NCBI GenBank assembly: GCA_015680685.1
Contig: MNCI01016148.1
Span: 283,677 to 347,676 of the forward strand
Length of the DNA stretch: 64,000 bases
Source: Gnetum montanum
Lineage: Eukaryota; Streptophyta; Gnetopsida; Gnetales; Gnetaceae
Reading direction: 5' to 3'
Each line of letters opens with the position of its first letter. The stretch's first letter is position 1. The notes below the pieces were generated by a model. It was not told where the DNA came from. It made no database searches and worked only from the letters and a program-made list of their open reading frames with translations. Both the position numbers and the translations under genes were made by a program. Shown here in pieces: positions 11,874-22,962 of the stretch.

Positions 11874-13030
11874 TTGTTCTTCAAAGATGACCCCATAGAG
11901 ACAACCAAGGCTCCACTAGCAATAGCAATTTTTGTCACTATGGCCCATAAGAAGATAGGAACATCCATGGCACCACCTAAGAAGAGATCAAGAGCAAGTT
12001 CCAATAGTAGACCAAACTCCTACACACCCCAATTTAGAAGCACCAGTGCCCAACATAGTTTTGAGGTAACTCAAATCATGAACATCATCTTTAAGTGCTC
12101 CTTGTCATTTCCTTTGCACTGGTAGCAAGCCTTGATGGATTATCTCAAAGTTTTGAACTAAAGTGATTTTATTTCTATGAATTTTCTAGTTTTAGAAATA
12201 CTCATTAGGGAGTTTTACAGTAATATTGTGATTTCAAATGTTGTTGTTGATGCATTCACATTGATGGTTGGAGGAGTTGTAATTGAGGTGTCTTCCCAAG
12301 TTATGAATGCACTTCTTGGGATTTCTAGTGTAGATGCTTTTTGGGTTACCATTGATTCTATGAATGATATCTATACAAATATTATAATTCTCATTGGTCA
12401 TGATGAGTTTTGTAATGCCCTATTCAGAGAGTCTGTGTCTTTTGATAAAGGTTAAAGCCATAGGAATAGGATGTCCCTTGATGCTTCCACTTTGTTCCTT
12501 ATTATGCTATATAATATTATTGTAAAAGGGAGAAGCTATAATTATCTACTACCACCCCAAGCTTTTGTGCTCTACTACCTTCTTATAGGATAGTCATTAG
12601 ATCTAGGGAATACTCTTTATTGGGACATGCTAAGTTTGTATGCTAAATAGAAAATCCTTGAGTACCCCTATCTCATCAGTTTGTTGATACATTAGAGGGA
12701 TGTACCTATTCTAGAGATGCCTTTGTTCAAAGGCAACATGAGCTTGAATGAGTATGCTGAGAAGAGGAGCCCACTCTCATGCAGTAGAAGTAAGAACAAG
12801 CACTAGACCACCTTCATAAGAAAAGAAGAAGAAAGAGGCATAATTAGCTAGGACCTATCCTTAGTTGAGTAGGTATAAATATATTGCTGCACAACTCATA
12901 TTCTCCTTGAAGGAGCTACTTTGATCATTGGCTCATTCTATTGGGATGCTTGAGAGGAATTGCTCTTACATGTGTAAGAGAATGGATGTTGCTAGCATAC
13001 CTCTTCCTCTAGATGGGTAACAGTTCAAGG
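11874..13030 (+). pseudogene. Env-like / plant mobile-domain-like accessory ORF of Copia element
   Basis: After the TATA box, the ORF begins near 11887 or 11940. It has a basic Ser-rich start (MAPPKKRSRASSNSRPNSYT), then REFYSNIV near 12205, VGGVVIEVSSQVMNALLGI near 12265-12320, and LLPPQAFVLYYLLI near 12547-12590. This pattern (REFY-N, V-GV-I, IN-LLG, ILP) is what SIRE/Maximus elements and plant mobile-domain proteins show in the ORF after pol. Two open pieces (11874-12125 and 12177-12455) are joined by a frameshift, and more stops follow. The function of such ORFs is unsettled; 'env-like' is only a position-based label. Confidence 0.6.
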
Positions 13031-13613
13031 AGATTACTCCTCCTCCTGTTTATGATAGTGAGGAGAACATTCTTGCACCATCGAGGTATTCTACAAAAGT
13101 TGGACCTTCTCATGCATATGGCTTAGGGATGGAGTTAGATTTTGAGCTTGATGCATCACCTACTCATGTCTAGGGAGAGCATCATGTTCCCATGCAGTTT
13201 GAGCATCATGTTCCACCTCCTCTAGGTGATGCTTCTAGATCATTTGATTAGTAGGCCATGGAGAGTATCTTTGGGATCACATCCCAATGGGTACCTGCTA
13301 ATGTTACTTATTAGAGAAGGGAGCTTCCTCATATTCCTAGTAGGCTTCAACTTAGCCTAATGCACTAGCTTTGTCTTGGTTTCTAGTGAAGATTTGTCCT
13401 TAGAGTGTTCTTATTCAACAAATAGAGTCTTTAGATGATGAGGAGCACATTCCACGAGCTTCAACACCAATAGTGATGATGAGGAGGAGAAGACTTGTCA
13501 TCCATCTAGAGCAACAATTGATTTCAAGTTTGATGATGTAATCGAGATCAATGAATAGAATCCTCGAGTGTTCTATCTCTCTCTCCTTTTTGTTGATGTC
13601 CAAAAAGGGAAAG
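13031..13613 (+). mobile_element. Non-coding 3' part of Copia internal region
   Basis: This is the degraded tail of the accessory ORF with no further domain recognised. It ends TTTTTGTTGATGTCCAAAAAGGG, a sequence typical of the SIRE 3' region, where T is inserted. GAAAG at 13609-13613 is the left copy of the T target duplication. Confidence 0.55.
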
Positions 13614-15305
13614 TGTAACAACCAAAAAAATTAGTGGAATCATCGAGGGATCAATGGACACACAGCCTAACCCCAAGTTTGCATAAGAACCTACTAGAAG
13701 TGAAGACGGGGTGCCCTAAATGGTCTTGTCAATCAAATAGGGACTTTGCTAGCTACAACTGGGGTGGTGGATGCAACTAGGGATGGCATGGTTACCTGAG
13801 ATGCAAATGCAAATGACATGAAATGGTGCTAGGTGTTAAAGTGGTGTTTTGTGGTGTTAAGTATAAAGCATAGTCATAGATGGGGGCAAACATAGTCAAG
13901 GGTTTTTTCATGAATAGGGGTGCCAACCTATGGAGACTGCCACCCAAGGATATGAGCATGCATTAAGAATGCAAAAAATGTAAAGAAAACATAAAAATGT
14001 AGAAGAGAGAAACAGAACACCTCACCAAATGGGGTTGAGCATAGTTAACTCCAAAAGGGGTTCAAAAGATTTGTGGTGTATAATAGGCACAATGGAGAGC
14101 ATAGTCAAAGTCTTGGGCATGTCTGGCCATGAAGTCTAAAGCTTGCCATGGTGTCCATGCTTGTTAGGTTGGCCACTGCGATGTACCATGTGTTGTGGTG
14201 TCCTATAGGGTTGTGGTGGGCCATGGAATGCAACTCTGCCTCTTTGCTAGTGCCTTTGGGTCTCATTCACCAAAAATGCTAAGTGTCAAATGCTAAGAAT
14301 TCCAACAAGATGTGAAATGCCAAAAATTCCTACTCCTAAAATGTTGGGGGAGTAGGGTATTTATAGGACTAGGGTTAGCCCATAATGCAGATTGGACACC
14401 ATGTGGCAATGGGGCAGTTGGAACTACGCTAGCCCCAACTACGCTCTCCACTACAGTAAGCAGTGTTAAGTTTTTTCATGCTCTAACAGACGCTATGAGG
14501 TTGAGAGACTATAACTACACTACCAACTACATGTGTGAGTGCCAAAAAGATCACAATGCATCTAAGAAAATGCCAAAAATGTTAAAAAATGAAACTTTTG
14601 GAGACTACACTTTGGGACTATGTTGTACACTATGGGAAGTGGGGTAGGGCATAGTTACAATTTCAAGGAGAAGGAGGATGCAAAAAAGATAAATGCTATT
14701 GTTGGAGATGTGTTGGAGCTAATGCGAATGTTGATGCTACATTATGAAGGCCTTTGGAGGTTGTTTTGGCTGACTATGCTCAACTACGCTTTGGAGTGTA
14801 GTCTTAATAGATAAAATTTTTTGCAAAAAATGGGCTTCCAAGCTAATTATGCTCTAGAGCGTAGTCCCAGTAGTGGAGAGCATAGTCCTAGAACTTAGAA
14901 AAATCTTGCACAAACTGAGCTTTCAAATTATCTATGCTTGGCTATGCTACAGAGCATAGTCCTGATAGTTTAAAAAAATATATGCCAAATTGGTGTTTTC
15001 ATGCTGATTATGTTGAATACACTATAGAGTGTAGTCCTGGTAGTGGAGAGCATAGTATTAACACTTAGAAAAATTTGTAGCAAGTGTCATCATTTTGACA
15101 CTTAGAAAAATCTTGCAAAACTAGTTGTTGTATGTTGACTATGTTGACTACGCTCTGGAGCATAGTCTCGGTAGTGGAGAGCATAGTCTCGATAGTGGAG
15201 AGCATAGTCTCAACACTTGGAAAAATTTATGAGAAGTGTGATTATTCTAACACTTAGCCAAATTTGTAGTCTAGAAGTGGTAGCTCAAATTTTTGTGGTA
15301 TATCA
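13614..15305 (-). repeat. 3' LTR of element T
   Basis: This 1692-bp LTR is collinear with 20954-22637. From about 14750 to 15240 it is a degenerate tandem array (unit near 120 bp) rich in GACTACGCTC / GAGCGTAGTC inverted pairs. These lie at the 5' (U3) end in the element's own orientation. Small ORFs such as 14312-14647 sit in the LTR and are not genes. Confidence 0.82.
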
Positions 15306-15320
15306 TTAGTCCCTCTTTGT
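15306..15320 (-). other. Polypurine tract of element T
   Basis: The minus strand reads AACAAAGAGGGACTAA directly before the LTR start TGATATACC, a good plus-strand primer sequence. Confidence 0.55.
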
Positions 15321-16400
15321 TAACATCTACATTAGTGGCCTAAGAGACATCAACAAAGAATGCAAAACACCACAACAGACATGGCACCAACATCACTTTT
15401 TGGTACTCGATTGGACATCTTTTCACCACGCTCAAGAGTGTTGTGGATAGGGGTATGCTAAGGGCAAAGGTTATAGGCAATGTGCTAGGTAGATGAAATG
15501 CAAATAGGGGAGACAAAATTCATATAATGTATCATGATGCAAGATGCGAAGTTAGCATGGTTGACGATGACCATGGCACTAGGGTGGCTTGCCCCTAAAA
15601 ATGTTGACCTCTCATTAGAATGCTCATGAGAGAGTCAAGGTGTAGATTCAAGGCTGGGTTGGTTGCAAAATTATAGTGCACTTAGATTACATGGGGATGT
15701 GTGTCTTCCCATTCTCCTTTTTTTTGTTTTTTTTGGCTTTTTCTTACTTATTATACTGCAGGGAAAACCTATGTTTGGATCTACACATTGTTAGATGTTA
15801 GCTACAAGGTATGGACCATTGAGTGGCTTGCATGCCACCTAATGGGCTTTACTTTAATGCAACTGCATTACATCTATAGGATAGGTGTTTTCTTCCCAGG
15901 ATGAGTTGCATTACATCTACTTGGGATTTTCCCAACCAAAAAAGGCTCTCCATGGGATGAGTTGCCTTACGTCTATCTTGGGTTCTATGGTTGACATGAA
16001 AAGAATGCCATATGCATCATAGTTCATATGCATTAGAGGGTTTGCAATCTTGAGTATGGGAATGCAGGATGGATGTGCATAGGTTATAATGGAATGAGGA
16101 GGATGTGCACTCTTGAGAGGCTTTGCTAGTCCAATCATGCACATTAGAGTGATGTGATGACTTGCTGCTACAATGAGAAGTGCCTTTGCATGACTACCTC
16201 TAGGGCTTCATCCTACAAAAAAAACTCTAAAAAGATAAGAAAACCATAAAACATGAATTGCAAATTAAATGCCAAATGCAAAGATGTTGCAAATGTATCA
16301 AAAGTTGAACCAGCTACAAGTGCTTAGGAAGCTAGTGAAAGTACCGAGGACGATGATGCTATAAGTGCTCCAAAGGTTGTGTTACTGGCAAGTCCTCAGA
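15321..16400. other. Non-coding internal region of element T
   Basis: No domain was recognised on either strand. It lies where RT and integrase would be expected in a complete Tat/Ogre element, and short ORFs here have no recognisable motif. Confidence 0.5.
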
Positions 16401-16419
16401 AGATTGGTAAAATGCCAAT

Positions 16420-16790
16420 TTAAGGTCTTGGATGATTATGAACCCAGATTAAGGTCCTAGGAGACCGTGGTGTGCTAGTTTATAGTTATAGTAGACTATT
16501 GTGTATGAGTTTAATGTCATATCAGATGAGTTGTTATGCCAATTCAATGTCATGACAGTGGTAGTTTTGGGCTAATTCGAGCCATGTGCTACTAGTTTTG
16601 GGTCATTTTGGACTGCATGTACTACTAGCTTAAGGCCATTTTGGACCATAGATATTGCTAGTTTAAGGCCATTTCAGGCCATGATTTCTAGTTTAAGGGC
16701 CATGGCAACCCATAGGTTGCTAGTTTAAGGCCATGGTAGGCTATGTGTTGCCAGTTTAAGGCCATGGCAAGCCATGGATCATTGTTTTTT
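16420..16790. repeat. Degenerate tandem array, unit about 35-55 bp
   Basis: The phrase GCTAGTTTAAGGCCAT, followed by GGCA/TTTGGACCAT variants, recurs about nine times. Spacing is irregular. A related array lies at 18330-18480 in the same element. Confidence 0.7.
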
Positions 16791-17149
16791 TGGTTTTAGC
16801 ATTTTTGATTTGTATCATTTTGATGTTTTTTTAAATGCATAAACAAAATGAAACAATGCATAAGCTAGGTAAGTAGGCTAAATGTAAACACATAGACAAA
16901 TACAATGCAAGCAAAAGTAAAAAATGCATGACATGTAATAGGAAGGGGTAGGTCAGCACCTAGCATGTTTTGGGCCAAGGAAGTGCCATGGTCAGGTAGT
17001 TGCTTCCTAATTCAATGTAGATTAAGAGGCATGTAGGGCCTAGGGTGCTCTAGGAGGTTGTTGGCTTCAACCGCTTGTTCAGATGTGTTAACCTTAGGAG
17101 TTGCATTGTGTGCCATAGGTGCATCACTAGGAAACTCCACCTTTGACAC

Positions 17150-17640
17150 TTGCCCCATGTTTATGTGGTGGGTAGTTGAAGGGGAGATGTTATCACCATG
17201 GATGATAACTTGACCACCTTCATATGGAAGGTGGATTTCTTGGTGGATGGAAGAGGAGACAACCCATAGTTAGGCGAGCCAAGGCCTACCTAGGATTAGG
17301 TTGAATCTTGGCATTTCTTGGATAATGGTGAATTCCGCAGAGGTGGGTAATTGCTCCCCTACCATGAAGGCAATGTTGATCATGCCCCTAATAGTGATGC
17401 ATGATCCATTAAAGGATTTTAGACACATAGTTTTAGTTGGCTTGATCTCATCAGTGAGGCCTAGCTTATCAATTATGGTGTACAGAACTACGTTTGTTAT
17501 TGCACCATCATCAACATGCATCCTATGGATGGTGCACTATCCAACACATATGCTAATTGATAGTGGAGTTGTTGTGATTTCCCCTCATTTAGGATTAACC
17601 TTGACTCCATCATTGTGAAAGGCTAGAGATGTTGAACCTA
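17150..17640 (-). pseudogene. Retropepsin-like protease of element T
   Basis: The open part (17270-17521) reads HVDDGAITNVVLYTIIDKLG, then FNGSCITIRGMI and FNLILGRPWLA. This is the aspartic protease pattern with a D-x-G active site. After a stop, the same frame continues SSSIHQEIHLPYEGGQ, matching the 'SSLHQKLKF..EG.LV.I' extension found in Tat-type elements. It would cut Gag-Pol. It lies downstream of gag on the minus strand, as expected. Confidence 0.75.
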
Positions 17641-17649
17641 ATTCCTATG

Positions 17650-18240
17650 GTGCTAGGGACAACATCACTGCATAGATGGTATTCTCATCTCTAGGGATGT
17701 CCTTCGTAACAAGAATGGAGGTCAACATCCAAATTAGCACTTGGTAGTGGGCAAATGAGGTCATGACTAGGTCATACAAGCTTAGTGTTGTGTTTTTTTG
17801 CTTGAGCATTTATTTCACTTGGGTTAATGCATCTACAAAGTCCTTTTCATTGGTCATTTTGTTGGCCTTGACCTCCTCCATGCAATTCAAGAGATGGATC
17901 TCTTGCAGAGGGGACTTGAGCTTGTTTTGCTTAGCCTGATTGGGGGCCTTAGTGCTTTTTCATGAGTTGTTGGTTGTGGCCTTTGCTTTGGCCATAGGGG
18001 TTGCAAGGGTAGGGACTAACTTCAGTGGACCAAGTACTTTTTGATCTCATTGTTGCCTAGCCATTTCACCTATGAGGTGCTTGTTTGACCTCTTGCGTTG
18101 CCATTTCATGGGTTTACCCATGTTATTGATTGGGTTGGCCCCTGGAGGAGAAGGGATCAATATGTTGCCCATTACCAAGCTTTAGGTAGGCAAGGGGCCA
18201 GCAGGTTGCGACACCTTAATGATAAATGGTTGTTTTACAG
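17650..18240 (-). mobile_element. Gag-protease spacer of element T
   Basis: This is a degraded coding-like stretch between gag and protease. Basic residues and Lys/Arg-rich pieces occur on the minus strand, but no domain could be named. Confidence 0.35.
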
Positions 18241-18329
18241 TTGTTGATGTGGCATGCTAGTTTAACATCTTAGTGGAGAAGTGTTGTGGGCTAGCTTATT
18301 GTGGTGTCTTAATAATAAATGACAATTGA

Positions 18330-18480
18330 GTAGTCATTTTTGTGATATGTCAGTTTGACGTCATAGCAGATGGATTATTTAGATGCTAGTTTAACATTAT
18401 AGTGGACCATTGCTATTAGTTTAATGTCATAGTGGACCATTGATGCTAGTTTAACATCTTAGTGGATGACTATTGCAGGA
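18330..18480. repeat. Short tandem array in element T
   Basis: Four units resembling GCTAGTTTAACATCTTAGTGGACCATTGAT (given here in consensus form, about 30-38 bp) repeat in a row. The core GCTAGTTTAA matches the array at 16420-16790. Confidence 0.65.
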
Positions 18481-18699
18481 CCCTGACCATGAAGGGTTTT
18501 GTGGAAGCTCAAGGTGGCACTTTGACCATGAAGGAAGGCCTTGAATGTGTGGAGGCTGAGGGGCCTTTATGCCACTAGGAGACACACAAATCATGTAAGG
18601 CTTCTATGCTAGTGCTGACTTACCACTCATGCTAATGGTGTTGATGACATAAGTAGTGTCTTGCATCAAGTACTAGTTGGCCCCTTTTTATCATTCTTT

Positions 18700-20545
18700 G
18701 CAAATTGTCTTGCAAAGCCCAAAAAAATTCCATGCTATGTCCAGACATCTAGTGGTAATGATAGAATTAGTCTAGTCTAAAGTATTTTGGGATAGAGGGC
18801 TTATTTGGTAATGCTAAGGTAGGGTTCCTCAGTAGTTCATAGTACCTGTTGTGTTTTTGGTGGTCACTCTCTGACACTCGCTTGTATTGAATAAGCCTAG
18901 CTTTTAGTAGTTGTTCTAGTAGTTTGGAGGGTTTCATCAATAACAGAGTATACTTTGAATGGTCCTTGTGCTCAAAGTTGGGCCTTGGAGTAGCTTATGC
19001 TATGGCCTCTACTAATGTAGGCAAGTTGGTTGTTTAGGCACCAAAGTTGGCAGCTTTGTGTGCTGGGGCTTTGGGCTACTTAGCCATCAGCCCATGGTTG
19101 GTTGCTTTGGTGTTTATGGCTACCATGGCCATTGTCATGTTTTTCTTGTGTTCATGCTAGTTTCCGTAGGCCATGTAGTCTAGGTCATTTCTTGCTTATG
19201 CTACCTTTTCTATGCCCTTCATTTGGGCAAAGGCTTGGCTAAGAGACTTTGGGACCAGGTAGTACAATTTTGACTTGATGAAGTTATTAACTGTACCTTT
19301 GAAGATGGCCAAGAGGTGAGTTTCTATGATTGGGTTTGGTATTTCTTATAATGAGGAGCTCCAATGTTGGATAAATTTGGGCATAGGCTCTAGGGGCCCA
19401 TGCTTGACTTACATGAGTTGGTTGAGGGTTAATTCAGGATTTAGGTTGTACCTGAAGCATGTGTCAAATTGGCTTAGTAGGTCCTCCAATGAGGAGATAG
19501 AGCCCTTGGGTAGTGTGTGGTACTAGTTTAGGGCTTTACCAGTTAATGACATGGAAAACATGCGCATGGTGGCATGCGACCATGCTTGCAGTAGTAGGTA
19601 CTCAAACCTAAATATGACCAAGTGCGCATTGGGATCCACTTCACCGTTGTACTTGGTGAGTTGAGTTAGCAAGACCCTAGCTAGGAGAGTCAAAGGTGGG
19701 ACTATAGGACTTATGGGGTCATCTTGTTAAAAGTCCACCACCTTGATGGTTTTAGAGGAGGTAGCTTTGAATTGGTTGATCTCCTCCATCAAACTTTGGA
19801 TCAGTTGGAATGCTTGATCTAACCTTGGAGATGTGCCAACTAGTTGCGTTGGCTAGGCTTATGTTGGTTGCATGGCACAAGGTCAGACTGCTGGTTGTGA
19901 AGCCATGTAATGTGATTGTTGCATTGGCTATTCCATGGGTGTGGTGATCAAGGCAAGCCACACATGCATGGGTTGGATTGATGCCAAAGGCACTAATGAA
20001 GCTGGTAGGACATAGGGTGCTTGAATTGTTTGGGGCATGGAGATGGCCCTTGCGTGAGTCTAGGGTTGGGCAGACATGCTTGCTGCTGGAAAAGATGGTT
20101 GAGTGAGCATTGCTACTATCTTGTGGAGGATGGATGAACTGAATTGAGGAGGGGTTGAACTAGGAAGTGGTTGTTGGAAGACAATGTAAAGAGGGCTCTC
20201 ACATTTGGAGCAAGCCTCGAACTCATATTCTTCCTCCTATGAGGCTTCCTCATATTTGGTCCCTATGTCATGCTTGTTCACACAGATGAGTTGGAAAAAA
20301 AATTAATGATAGGACTCTGTGGGTGGGATTATGTTGAATGAAAAGGGGATGTACTCTCGTCTATCTGGGTGGACTTGTTTGAAGTCCTATTTTGTCTCTA
20401 TGTCAAGGTGACCCATGGGTAACCCTACTTGGATTTTTGTGAATAGGAAGTTGTATTGTTCATGGTTAAGGGACTACCTTGGTCCTACCATGGTAAGGAT
20501 GTCACATGTGTTTGACATTGATGTGGAGGGTTGATCTATATTCAT
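18700..20545 (-). pseudogene. Gag remnant of Tat/Ogre-like element T
   Basis: The likely start codon is at 20545-20543 (MNIDQPSTSMSNTC). The conserved retrotransposon gag domain is readable from about 19680 down to 19190: LTKYNGEVDPNAHLVIFRFE, then MFSMSLTGKALN, HTLPKGSISSLEDLLSQF and KGTVNNFIKSKLYYLVPKSL. It matches the plant 'YDG..DP..HL..F......MF..SL.G.A..W...LP..SI.SF..L...F' family. Several in-frame stops are present. A Pro/Gln-rich linker lies N-terminal to the domain. Confidence 0.8.
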
Positions 20546-20577
20546 GTTTGCAGATCAGGTTATGAGAGTTGGTGTTT

Positions 20578-20579
<2 letters not shown>

Positions 20580-20617
<38 letters not shown>

Positions 20618-20618
20618 N
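20580..20618 (+). repeat. Poly(A) run with an ambiguous base
   Basis: About 38 A residues end in an N at 20618. On the element's minus strand this is a poly(T) run just upstream of the gag start. It is probably a sequencing or assembly weak point. Confidence 0.9.
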
Positions 20619-20930
20619 ATTACTGAAAAGTGACTAACTCTGGAAAATGCAGAAAAATAACTAAGTGTTGAAACTACAAGAAAATTGCTAAGTGTGGAGA
20701 CTACACTCTCTACATTGAGAGCTAACTACGTTCCATACCAACTATGATTTCCACCAACTATGCTTTCTACACTTAGAGAATGAAGACTTAGAAAAAATAG
20801 CAGAGAAAGATGTGACTTGGGTTGCTATGTGGGGTCTGGGGGAGACCAGCAATAGGATCCACTCTACACCAACGGAGATGTAGAGAGCATGCAAGAAAAC
20901 CACAATCGAGTCCAAAAGAGGAAATCGATC

Positions 20931-20949
20931 AACTCTCATTCTAGTGCCA
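20931..20949 (-). other. Candidate primer binding site of element T
   Basis: The minus strand reads TTGGCACTAGAATGAGAG just inside the 5' LTR end, where a primer site is expected. Its TGGCRCTAGAA start looks like a tRNA complement, but I cannot name the tRNA. Confidence 0.4.
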
Positions 20950-20953
20950 AAAT

Positions 20954-22637
20954 TTTAATGACCAAATACGTCAATGGTTGGAATCACTGAGGGATCAATA
21001 GATGCACAACCTAACCTCAAGTATATGTGAGGACCTACTAGAAGTGGTGATGGGATGCCTTGAATGGTCTTGTTAATCAAACAAGGACTTTGCCAACTAC
21101 AACCAGGGTGGTGGATGTAACCGAGGATGGCATGGTTAGTCGAGACACAAATGTAAATAATGTAAAACGATGCTAAGTGTTAAAGCAGTGTTTCGTAGTG
21201 CTAAGTGTAGATCATAGTCATGGATGGGGGCGAGCATAGTTAAGGGTTTTGGTCCGAATGGGGGTGCCAACCTACGAAGACTACCGCTCGAGCATAGTTA
21301 AGACATGACCATGTGCTAAGAACACAAAAAATGCAAAGAAAACATAAAAATGTAGGAGAGAGAAACGAAACATCATCCCAAATGGGGTTGAGCATAGTTA
21401 ACTCCAAAAGGGGTTTAGAAGGTACATGGTGTACAATAGGCATAGTGGAGAGCATAGTTAGAGTCTTGAGTATGTCTAACCATGAATTTTGACACTCACT
21501 ATGGTGTTTTTGCTTACTGGGTTGGTTGCTGTGGTGTACTGTGGGCTATGGTGTCTTGTAGGGTTGTGGTGGGGCTGCAGTGAGCCATGGAACACAACTC
21601 TGCCTCTTTGCCAGTGCCTTTGGGTCTTGTTCACCCAAAATGCTAAGTGCCACATGCCAAGAGTACCAATTGCCAAGATGTGAAATGCCAAAAATTCCCA
21701 TCCCTAAAACATCGAGGGCACAGGGTATTTATAGGGCTAGGGTCAAAATGTTGATTGGGTGCCATGTGGTAGTGGGGTAGTTGGGACTACACTGACCCCA
21801 ACTACACTCTCCATTGCAACAAGCGGTGTTAAGTTGTGTCATGCTCTGACAGACGTTGGGAGGTCGAGAGACTGTGACTATGCTACCAATTGCATGCATG
21901 AGTGCCAAAAAGACTACAATGTACATAAGAAAATGCCAAAAATGCAAGTTTTGAAGACTACACTCTTGGACTACACTATCCACTATGGGAAGTGGAGTAG
22001 AGTGTAATTACAATTTTGGGGAGAAGGGGGATGGAAAAAAGATAAATGTTGCTACTAGAGGTGTGTTGGAGCTAATGCAAATGTTGATGCTACATTGTGA
22101 AGGCCTTTGGAGGCTATTCTGACTAACTACACTTGACTACACTCTAGAGTGCAGTCTTAATAGTTAGAAAATTTTGCAAAAAAATGGGCTTCCAAGCTGA
22201 CTATGCTCTAGAGCATAGTCCCAACAATGGAGAGTGTAGTCTTGGCACTTAGAAAAATCTTGCACAAACTAAGCTTCCAAACTATCTACACTTGACAATG
22301 CTACAGAGCGTAGTCCCAACAGTTAGAAAAAATATGCCAAAACTAGTGTTTTCATGGTGATTACATTGACTACGCTCTAGAGTGTAGTCTTGGTAGTGGA
22401 GAACATAGTCTTAGCACTTAGAAAAATATATAGCAAGTGTCGTCATTCTAAAAATTAAAAAAATATTGCAAAATTAGCTGTTGTGTATTGACTATGCTGA
22501 CTACGCTCTAGAGCGTAGTCCAGGCAATGGAGAGCATAGTTTCAACACTTAGAAAAATTTGCGAAAAGTGCTATTGTTCTGACACTTGGCCAAATTTGTA
22601 GTCAAGAAGTGGTAGCCAAAATTTTTGTGGTGTTTCA
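20954..22637 (-). repeat. 5' LTR of element T
   Basis: This LTR is collinear with 13614-15305. It has the same internal array of GACTACGCTC/GAGCGTAGTC pairs at 22100-22560, including a perfect 22-bp palindrome at 22499-22520. Overlapping ORFs on both strands (21476-22007) are incidental to the LTR. Confidence 0.82.
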
Positions 22638-22962
22638 GGAAGATATTTGGGAGATCTTCACATATGTGATTTTTGTAGATTTTCATATATGTAATTTTTG
22701 TATATGATGTGGCCATTGGATGAATAGTTGTATGGATAGTTGAGGATGGTTTATGATATAGACTGATGATGTCCTTTTTGGTTATCTTTATGTGATATAC
22801 TTTTTATTTTTCCTTACACTTTGAACCCCTTAAACCTTAGAGCTTTTATTTTGGCCCTTGGCTACCATAGGAATTTATATGTCTTAATATTATTTTTGTA
22901 TTTATTGGTTTATCATCTCATCGATTTTCTTAAGTTTTGGACACCACCAAAAAGGGGAAGAT
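22638..22962 (+). mobile_element. 3' internal tail and polypurine tract of Copia element
   Basis: The Copia internal region resumes after T, beginning with the GGAAG target copy. A short direct repeat (CATATGTGATTTTTGTA / CATATATGTAATTTTTGTA) lies near 22658-22710. The polypurine tract AAAAAGGGGAAGAT is at 22949-22962. Confidence 0.75.

Larger units (their letters stand above)
13614..22637 (-). mobile_element. Tat/Ogre-like Ty3 element T, non-autonomous
   Basis: LTRs lie at 13614-15305 and 20954-22637. On the minus strand they start TGATATACC / TGAAACACC and end TTACA or a mutated form. Target duplications are GAAAG (13609-13613) and GGAAG (22638-22642). Orientation is set by a minus-strand gag and protease and by a polypurine tract (AAAGAGGGACTAA) beside the left LTR. 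No RT, RNase H or integrase is visible between the protease and the 3' LTR. That space holds only non-coding DNA and tandem repeats. Confidence 0.8.

Noticed and set aside
21476-22007. Overlapping open frames on both strands
   Set aside because: They lie wholly inside the element T LTR, and the matching LTR copy lacks the same frames.
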